From Acidobacteriota bacterium (GTDB lineage: Bacteria; Acidobacteriota; Terriglobia; UBA7540): 7,270 nucleotides of DNA. Of this stretch, positions 1-5,621 are shown one piece after another (position 1 is the first letter of the stretch; every line of letters begins with the position of its first letter). The position numbers and the translations under genes are program-made. The notes beneath the pieces are model-generated. The model made no database searches and had not been told where the DNA came from. It worked only from the letters and a program-made list of their open reading frames with translations. The stretch lies in NCBI GenBank assembly GCA_021789565.1, contig JAJYJL010000387.1, positions 1 to 7,270 on the forward strand, read 5' to 3'.

Positions 1-691
1 CGGACATCTCTTTCCTGGGGATGGGCGGTGCGGCGCTCGAACCAGACTGACCATCGAAGCGGCAGGACAGCCATCGGGCCGGCCGGCTCCTTTTACCTGG
101 TAAGAGACTTATTTAAATAGACTTGCTAGGTATATGGAGGAGACGCTGACCGTGGCAAGAAATCGCTTACTCACATCGATCCAGCGTCGAGACAGGCCCT
201 GGTAAACAGCCGGAAGTCATCTTAGACGCCGGTTGCCTAGTAAAAGTTTCTACTGAAAATATCGATTTGCCAGAGAATTTCCGATCGTGTCGTGGGGATC
301 AAAGCGATCTTTTTACAGAAGCTTGACAAAGCAATGTGAATTGGGCGAAAGTAGTTGGGCTCGGGGAAAACGCTTTCTCTGTGATCTCTGAGCGTTAGCT
401 TCTCAGATTGCGCTGAACCTGCTCGATCAATGAGCCTGTGACACGCAAAAGGCACCATCGAACTTGACGAGAATGATCCTGCGCCGGAATGGCTCGGCGT
501 GAACTCATTGTAACTGGCAGGTTTTTCCCTTCAGCGATTGGAAATTTTTGGGTACACCTTGCCCATCCAATCCTGCTCGTTCGTGCCGATGAACCGTTGG
601 CACGAGGTCGTAACTTGTGAAAGTCAGCTTCCAGCAAGTCGCAAAAGACGCAGAAAAGCGGCTGGAATACAAAGCAAATTCTCAAGTAACC
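1..691. other. Gene-poor upstream region of the receptor gene
   Basis: I see no supportable gene in this stretch. It looks less GC-rich than the coding DNA downstream. In forward frame 3 the first 50 bases read as a short peptide ending DISFLGMGGAALEPD and a TGA at 48-50, which could be the tail of an upstream gene, but 15 codons are too few to judge. A strong purine-rich Shine-Dalgarno-like run, GGAGGAG at 136-142, precedes a GTG at 152 that opens a 17-codon frame ending at a TAA at 203-205; an in-frame ATG at 134 would make it 23 codons. A perfect -35-like TTGACA lies at 323-328, but no good -10 follows at 16-18 nt. Reverse-strand frames of 73 and 96 codons here look like random translation with no recognisable family. 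The stretch probably holds the promoter and 5' untranslated leader of the receptor gene. Confidence 0.55.
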
Positions 692-711
692 GTTTGCTCA
701 GGAGGCAAACC
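692..711 (+). promoter_or_regulatory. Hairpin presenting the Shine-Dalgarno of the receptor gene
   Basis: GTTTGC at 692-697 and GCAAAC at 705-710 are perfect reverse complements, giving a 6-bp stem with the 7-nt loop TCAGGAG. The Shine-Dalgarno AGGAGG (700-705) is nearly all in the loop; only its last G is in the stem. The stem ends one base before the ATG at 712, and the Shine-Dalgarno to ATG spacing is 6 nt. The ribosome-binding site itself is near consensus and decides the start of the receptor gene. Whether the hairpin folds in the mRNA and changes translation is inference: a loop-exposed Shine-Dalgarno could help ribosome docking, while the stem could hinder initiation until melted. Confidence 0.5.
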
Positions 712-3700
712 ATGCACTATCTGAAGGATTGTGTTCCCCGTGTGTATCTACGGGGCATCAGCGGGCTGCGAGTCCTCTCGGTGATGATGTTGCTCGGATT
801 CCTGATAGGGTCCGCGCCGAAGGTCCTTGGCCAGGAGAACGCAACGATTAACGGCACGGTTACAGATATGACCGGCGCCCTGGTGCCGAACGCGAAGATC
901 ACGCTCACGAATACTGCAACGGGGCAATCGCGCGAATCGGCTGCCAACTCGGCAGGCGCATTCCGCTTCCCCAACCTGGGTGTTGCTACGTATACGTTGA
1001 CCGCAACGGCGCCTGGCTTTCAGAAGTACACCAAGACCGGCATCGTGGTGAACGTTGCCGCAACACTGGAAGAGAACGTTGCGCTCGCAGTAGGCAGCCA
1101 GGCACAAACGGTGACGGTGGCCGCGGATGCGCTGCAAGTGCAAACTGAAACCAGCGAAGTGAGTACGCTGATCAGCGGCCGGCAGGTCGAGCAACTTTCA
1201 ACCAACGGCCGGAATATTACCTCCCTTGCGGCACTCGGCATGGGCGTGGCCAACACATTGCCGGCCTTCGGTGGCGTGAATGCGTTGACTTCTTCCAATG
1301 CCATCAGCTTTAACGGAACCAGGCAGTCCCACAACATTTATTTGCTGGATGGCGCGGAGCAGAATGACCGCGGTTGCGGCGGCTGCTTCATGAACCTTCC
1401 TTCTCAGGACGCAATCGCAGAGTTCCAGACGCTGGACAGCAACTACAGCCCGGACTACGGCATTGGCTCAGGCGGAACCATCGTGATGGTGCTGAAGTCG
1501 GGCACGCAGCATTACCACGGTGAGGTTTACGAGTTCAACCGGAACACCGCATACGATTCGGCGGACTACTTCAGCAAGACAGTTCCGGAATTCAAACTGA
1601 ACGAGCCCGGCGGCAACATCGGCGGACCCCTCTGGATTCCGCATGTGTACAACGAGTCGAAAAACCGGACCTTCTTCTTCTGGAATGAAGAATGGCGCAA
1701 ACTGATTCAGGGCACAACGCCTTCGATCACCAACACCATTCTGGCGAACAACTTTCCAACTACGGGCCAGCCCCTGGCGTATACGATTCCAGCCGGCGGT
1801 GCAACGCCTGTTGTACCGGTGACAACGGACCCCGCCAAGCTTGCCCTCTATCAAGCCGACGGGTTGACTCCCGGCAAGCCCTTCCCGGGCAACGTCATCC
1901 CCGCAAATCTCCTGGATCCCAACGCGATCCTGGAAGTCAATGCGGGTACGTTCCCGAAGCCCAACTACAACAACGGGACGCAGTTCATCGCTTCCATTCC
2001 GCAGCCGACGAATGTGCGTGAGGACATCGTCCGCATCGACCACACAATCAACAGCAAGTTCCAGCTCATGGGGCATTATCTTCATGACACGCTGGATCAG
2101 AAGTACTTTCCTCCGCTCTGGGGCGACAGCAGCTATCCAACTGTGGGCACTGAGATGACCAACCCCTCTTACACGGCGGTCATCAAGCTGACGCAGACCT
2201 ACTCGCCCAATCTGCTGAACGAAACCGCGCTTCTGTATAGCGGCAACAAAATCACGCTGACTCCGGTCAATGGAGCAGGAGCATCTTTCTCCCAGCCGAA
2301 CGGCTGGTCAGCCAAGACGTTCTTCCCGCTCAAGGATCAGGCCATCAACGATATGCCTGAGATTGACCTGGTGGGCACGCCGCTGAATGTGAATTGGAGC
2401 GAAAGCTACTACCCATGGCACAACGGCTATGAGGGATTTGAATACAGGGACGATCTCTCCTGGACGAAGGGCCGTCACCAGTTCAAATTCGGTTTCAGTC
2501 TCCTGCACGACTACAAGAACCAGCAATTGCAGGCGAACACCCAGGGAACCGCCGTCTTCAACTCCAGCAACTTCTCAGGCGATTCCTATGTGAACTTCCT
2601 GCTGGGTGACACCTCGAGCTTTACCCAGCTTCAGCACCTCTACAACAAGCACTGGGTGAACAATAACTACGGCATGTACGTGAACGACAACTGGCATGCC
2701 ACGCCACAGCTGACGCTGAATATCGGCCTCCGCTATGACGGCCTGCCGCATGCCTTTGAGCGTTACAACGCTTTTGCAAACTTTGTTCCCGCGGATTACT
2801 TATATTCGCTGGGCAACCCAGTGGCGGCGGATGGAACCGTGAATCCGGCGCAGCTGACCACCTACAACAACCAGCAGTTCTACCTGAACGGCATGCAGAT
2901 CGCCGGTGCCAATGGTTTTCCGCGCGGCAACGTGAAGAACTACTATTACACCTTCGAGCCGCGGCTCGGCTTCGCGTACAACTTCGGGGGAACAGGCAAG
3001 ACAGTCATTCGCGGTGGCTTTGGCATGTTCTATGAACGCGTTCAGGGCAACGATGTTTACAACGCCGCCTTGAACCCGCCTTTTGCATTCCAACCCTCCG
3101 CAACCAACGTCTACTTCTCTAACCCCAACACCAGCGCCCTGACGGGACAGACGACTTCGCAGACGTTCCCCTCGACGCTGACCAACCTGCAGTACAACTA
3201 TCGTCCGCCGGGCACGGCTGAATTCAGCCTTGGCATTCAGCATGAGCTGGCGCCATCCATTGTTTCGGTGGTTCAGTATGTAGGCTCGATCGGCTGGGAC
3301 CAGAACGACACCCGCCAGATCAATACCCTGCCGCTGGCAGATGCCAATAACTCATCGAACCCCTATGACCTGAGGGAGGGCGTGGCGAATGGGTCGCTGA
3401 ACGCGAACCTGTACCGGATATTCCCCGGCTACAGCAGCGTTAATCAGGAAGAGAACGAGACCAACTTCGACTACCACTCTCTGCAGGCAGGCATCCGCGT
3501 GGAAAACCGGCATGGCCTTACAACGCAGATCGCTTACACATGGTCCCACAACATCGACGAGGTATCGAACGATCTGAACGGTCTTTCCAACCCGTTCAAT
3601 CCGAAGTACGATCGCGGCTCGGATACGACGTTTGATATGCGCCACAACCTGAACATCAGCTACGTCTATGCGCTTCCATTCTTTGCCAACAGCACGAATG

Positions 3701-4185
3701 GACTTGCACACAATCTGGCCGGTGGTTGGTCGATCTCCGGCATCACGCAGGCACACACCGGCATACCGCAGTACATCCACTACAGCGGTGCGGATGTGGT
3801 CGGCCTGGCCTGCTGCACCACCAATCGTCCCAACCTGGTGTCCAAGGTGAAGTACCCGAAGAAGTTTGGTTCGTGGTTCAGCACCAACTCCTTTGCCGAT
3901 CCAATCTCACCCTGGAACGGCGGTCCAAACCAGGGCTTCGGCAATGCCGGCAAGGACTCCGTGGTTGGCCCCGGGCTGTTCAACTGGAACCTCTCGCTCT
4001 TTAAGACGTTCCAACTCACCTCGCACGAAGGACCTCGCATTGAACTGCGCTTTGAGAGCTTCAACACGTTCAACCACGTGATCCCTCAAGGCCTCGACAC
4101 CAACAGTCACGACCCGAACTTTGGCACGGTGACCAACGACTTCTCACCGCGCTTGATTGAACTGGGTGGCAAGTTCGAGTTCTAA
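712..4185 (+). CDS. Oar-like TonB-dependent receptor (carboxypeptidase-regulatory-like N-terminus)
   Basis: Predicted outer-membrane beta-barrel transporter, 1157 aa. A Sec signal peptide spans about residues 1-40 (hydrophobic core from V21 to about A35, likely cleavage after VLG before QEN). A carboxypeptidase-regulatory-like beta-sandwich follows at about 44-135 (GTVTD, VPNA, GAFRFPNL and PGF motifs). The plug is at about 140-270, with NGTRQ, YLLDGAE, SQDAIAEF and the conserved SNYSPDYG and LKSGT segments. The rest is barrel, rich in Tyr, Asn and aromatics, ending in KFEF with the terminal Phe typical of barrel proteins recognised by the BAM machinery. I see no clear TonB box. Oar-like receptors are greatly expanded in Acidobacteriota; their substrates are mostly unknown, with oligosaccharides, peptides or other large molecules suspected. 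The frame is open upstream to a TTG at 538, but ATG 712 is chosen because AGGAGG lies 6 nt before it and the signal peptide begins there. The mature protein has only four cysteines, in two pairs: C222-x-x-C225 in the plug and C1034-C1035 near the end of the barrel. An intrinsic terminator follows the stop. Family is certain; substrate is not known. Confidence 0.95.
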   Translation: MHYLKDCVPRVYLRGISGLRVLSVMMLLGFLIGSAPKVLGQENATINGTVTDMTGALVPNAKITLTNTATGQSRESAANSAGAFRFPNLGVATYTLTATAPGFQKYTKTGIVVNVAATLEENVALAVGSQAQTVTVAADALQVQTETSEVSTLISGRQVEQLSTNGRNITSLAALGMGVANTLPAFGGVNALTSSNAISFNGTRQSHNIYLLDGAEQNDRGCGGCFMNLPSQDAIAEFQTLDSNYSPDYGIGSGGTIVMVLKSGTQHYHGEVYEFNRNTAYDSADYFSKTVPEFKLNEPGGNIGGPLWIPHVYNESKNRTFFFWNEEWRKLIQGTTPSITNTILANNFPTTGQPLAYTIPAGGATPVVPVTTDPAKLALYQADGLTPGKPFPGNVIPANLLDPNAILEVNAGTFPKPNYNNGTQFIASIPQPTNVREDIVRIDHTINSKFQLMGHYLHDTLDQKYFPPLWGDSSYPTVGTEMTNPSYTAVIKLTQTYSPNLLNETALLYSGNKITLTPVNGAGASFSQPNGWSAKTFFPLKDQAINDMPEIDLVGTPLNVNWSESYYPWHNGYEGFEYRDDLSWTKGRHQFKFGFSLLHDYKNQQLQANTQGTAVFNSSNFSGDSYVNFLLGDTSSFTQLQHLYNKHWVNNNYGMYVNDNWHATPQLTLNIGLRYDGLPHAFERYNAFANFVPADYLYSLGNPVAADGTVNPAQLTTYNNQQFYLNGMQIAGANGFPRGNVKNYYYTFEPRLGFAYNFGGTGKTVIRGGFGMFYERVQGNDVYNAALNPPFAFQPSATNVYFSNPNTSALTGQTTSQTFPSTLTNLQYNYRPPGTAEFSLGIQHELAPSIVSVVQYVGSIGWDQNDTRQINTLPLADANNSSNPYDLREGVANGSLNANLYRIFPGYSSVNQEENETNFDYHSLQAGIRVENRHGLTTQIAYTWSHNIDEVSNDLNGLSNPFNPKYDRGSDTTFDMRHNLNISYVYALPFFANSTNGLAHNLAGGWSISGITQAHTGIPQYIHYSGADVVGLACCTTNRPNLVSKVKYPKKFGSWFSTNSFADPISPWNGGPNQGFGNAGKDSVVGPGLFNWNLSLFKTFQLTSHEGPRIELRFESFNTFNHVIPQGLDTNSHDPNFGTVTNDFSPRLIELGGKFEF

Positions 4186-4200
4186 CCGAAACAAAACTGC

Positions 4201-4239
4201 TGGCGCGGCCGATTTCAATCTGCCGCGCCATTTCTTTTT
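4201..4239 (+). terminator. Intrinsic terminator of the receptor gene
   Basis: TGGCGCGGC (4201-4209) pairs perfectly with GCCGCGCCA (4222-4230), a 9-bp GC-rich stem. Inside the 12-nt loop, GAT and ATC can pair further after a single C/T mismatch, leaving a tetraloop. The run TTTCTTTTT (4231-4239) follows directly. It starts 15 nt after the receptor stop codon. Stem, short loop and T-tract together are the classic rho-independent form, so most receptor transcripts should end here, before the TPR gene. Confidence 0.9.
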
Positions 4240-4276
4240 GGCAAGTGCATGAAGCAGGCGGGCAGTTGCATGCCAA
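4238..4276. repeat. Imperfect inverted repeat between the receptor and TPR genes
   Basis: TTGGCA, a 2-nt bulge AG, then TGCA (4238-4249) can pair with TGCA and TGCCAA (4267-4276). That is 10 base pairs with one bulge and a 17-nt loop. The left arm begins in the last two bases of the terminator T-tract. The element lies 35 nt upstream of the preferred TPR start at 4312 and covers two alternative ATG starts (4249 and 4270). It could be an operator, an mRNA leader structure that competes with or follows the terminator, or chance; the sequence alone cannot separate these. Confidence 0.35.
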
Positions 4277-4301
4277 GTGGAGAGTGGTTGAGACTGAGAA
4301 C

Positions 4302-4306
4302 GAGGG
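4302..4306 (+). promoter_or_regulatory. Likely ribosome-binding site of the TPR gene
   Basis: GAGGG lies 5 nt before the GTG at 4312. It is the best Shine-Dalgarno match among the candidate starts of this gene. The ATG at 4249 is preceded by the terminator T-tract with no purine-rich site, and the ATG at 4270 has only a loose GGCGGG upstream. The site therefore favours a GTG start and a compact signal peptide. Confidence 0.45.
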
Positions 4307-4311
4307 TGTGT

Positions 4312-5517
4312 GTGAAGCCAGTCCGGATGTGGATCATTCTGCTTGCGATCTTCGCGGGAGTTGTTCCTGCCGCCGCCTTTTCTCAGACAGAGCCGAGTGC
4401 CGACAAGGCGCGTCAGCAGGCGCTCGCGCTGGAGCGTCAGGGGCAGGTCCAGGAAGCAGTAGCCGCATGGCAGTCCTTCGTGAAGCTGGCTCCTTCCAAT
4501 CCCGAGGGATACGCCCACCTTGGACTGCTGGAAGCCCATCAGGAGCGGTACAGCGAGGCCATTCCGCTCTACAGGAAGGCCCTGGCGCTGAGTCCCGGAA
4601 TGCCCGGACTTCGGATGGATCTCGGTTTGGCGCTTTTCAAGTCAGGAGATTTGCGGGAAGCGTCGGTGGAGTTCCATCAACTGCTGAAGAGCGAGCCAGG
4701 TTCGTCTCCGGAGGCGCTGCGACTGGAGACTTTGATCGGGCTCGCCGACTATGGCGACGGACAGTACGCCGCGGCCATCCCGTATCTGAAGGACGCCACC
4801 GCGCACGATCCTTCGAATCTTCCGTTTCGTCTGCTGCTGGCGCATAGCTGTCTCTGGTCCAGGCAGTACGATTGCGTGCTCGACGTGTATCACCAGATTC
4901 TCACGCTGAATGCGGACTCGGCAGAGGCGGACATGCTCGCCGGCGAGGCTTACGACGAAATGAAGAATGATCTCGCCGCGATGCAGCAGTTCCGTGCGGC
5001 AGTCCATGCGGATCCAAAATTGCCCAACGTCCACTTCGGCCTGGGCTATCTGCTATGGCGTCATATGGAGTATGGCGAGGCGGCGGACCAGTTCAAGGCA
5101 GAGCTGGCCAACAATCCGGATCATGCCCAGGCGCTCACCTATCTTGCGGACTCGGAGATTCGTATGGGCCACCCCGAGTTAGCTCAGCCGCTGTTGACGC
5201 GCGCCATCGCGAGAAACCCAGGCATTGCGCTTGCGCATCTCGATCTGGGAGACCTGTATGCCAATGAGGGCCAGAAGGAGAAAGCTCTCCATGAGTTGCA
5301 AGAGGCGGAAAGGTTCGACCCCAGCAATGTGGATGTGCATTGGCGCCTGGCCCGTTTCTACCAGTCAGAGGGTAAGAAGGAAGAAGCGAAAGCTGAATTC
5401 GAGAAGACAAGGCAGATGAAGCAAGCTGCCAATGCATCCATCTTCAGCAAACTGAAGCAGGCCCAGGAGCGGGGCGACCCGGATCAGACTCGCGATGCCG
5501 CACCCGCCGGAAAGTGA
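4312..5517 (+). CDS. Secreted tetratricopeptide-repeat protein with ten TPRs
   Basis: Exported helical-solenoid protein, 401 aa from the GTG at 4312. Residues 1 to about 24 form a tidy Sec signal peptide: MKPVRM, hydrophobic core WIILLAIFAGVV, then PAAAFS before Q25. No lipobox cysteine is present, so it should be soluble in the periplasm or beyond. From about residue 30 to 373 the protein is ten back-to-back TPR units, nine of 34 residues and one (the fourth) of 38, with the usual pattern of small residues at positions 8 and 20, G/A turns, and P near position 32 (LAPSN, LSPGM, SEPGS, HDPSN, FDPSN). A charged, disordered-looking tail ends in DAAPAGK. TPR solenoids bind peptides or partner proteins; no catalytic domain is visible. 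Starts at ATG 4249 or ATG 4270 are possible and would add 21 or 14 residues ahead of the signal peptide. It lies between the receptor and the CRTAC1-like gene, in the same orientation, behind a terminator. Family is sure; partner and role are unknown. Confidence 0.88.
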   Translation: MKPVRMWIILLAIFAGVVPAAAFSQTEPSADKARQQALALERQGQVQEAVAAWQSFVKLAPSNPEGYAHLGLLEAHQERYSEAIPLYRKALALSPGMPGLRMDLGLALFKSGDLREASVEFHQLLKSEPGSSPEALRLETLIGLADYGDGQYAAAIPYLKDATAHDPSNLPFRLLLAHSCLWSRQYDCVLDVYHQILTLNADSAEADMLAGEAYDEMKNDLAAMQQFRAAVHADPKLPNVHFGLGYLLWRHMEYGEAADQFKAELANNPDHAQALTYLADSEIRMGHPELAQPLLTRAIARNPGIALAHLDLGDLYANEGQKEKALHELQEAERFDPSNVDVHWRLARFYQSEGKKEEAKAEFEKTRQMKQAANASIFSKLKQAQERGDPDQTRDAAPAGK

Positions 5518-5520
5518 GAA

Positions 5521-5545
5521 CCCGCGCCGTCTCCTTGCGCGCGGG
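5521..5545 (+). terminator. GC-only hairpin after the TPR gene, possible weak terminator
   Basis: CCCGCGC (5521-5527) pairs perfectly with GCGCGGG (5539-5545) around an 11-nt loop, 3 nt past the TPR stop codon. The stem is strong, but no T-tract follows (CAACCCTACC), so it does not meet the rho-independent pattern. It may be a partial terminator, an RNA 3'-end stabiliser or a Rho-assisted site. Its position just after a stop codon is the main reason to list it. Confidence 0.35.
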
Positions 5546-5621
5546 CAACCCTACCGAAGTTGCTGAGGATACATACGCGGATACCCTGTGAATCTGCGTG
5601 TGTTAGAGTACAGACGACTGT

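Noticed and set aside
3..50. C-terminal fragment of an upstream gene ending DISFLGMGGAALEPD
   Set aside because: It looks somewhat protein-like, but only 15 codons are visible and the other two forward frames are also open for longer, so it cannot be supported.
323..352. Promoter with perfect -35 TTGACA at 323-328
   Set aside because: The best -10 at 16-18 nt spacing is GAAAGT (347-352), only three of six matches, and the site is about 390 nt from the receptor start.
369..396. Inverted repeat AACGCT / AGCGTT with a 16-nt loop
   Set aside because: A 6-bp stem with a long loop, no T-tract and no positional meaning; expected by chance in a region this size.
629..667. Inverted repeat TTCCAGC / GCTGGAA with a 25-nt loop, and a weak resemblance of the segment to a cyclic-di-GMP riboswitch core
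   Set aside because: The loop is long, and the other conserved riboswitch elements (GGGCAAACC helix, tetraloop and receptor) are not present in the right order.
237..685. Two reverse-strand frames of 73 and 96 codons
   Set aside because: No recognisable family, Cys- and Arg-rich random-looking composition, and they overlap each other and the receptor leader.
538..711. N-terminal extension of the receptor frame by 58 codons to a TTG at 538
   Set aside because: No Shine-Dalgarno before the TTG, the added residues look like random translation, and ATG 712 has a near-perfect ribosome-binding site followed directly by a signal peptide.
748..5437. Numerous frames of 60 to 205 codons on both strands inside the receptor and TPR genes
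   Set aside because: They are shadows of strongly coding frames: no ribosome-binding sites, no recognisable domains, and composition typical of out-of-frame GC-rich DNA.
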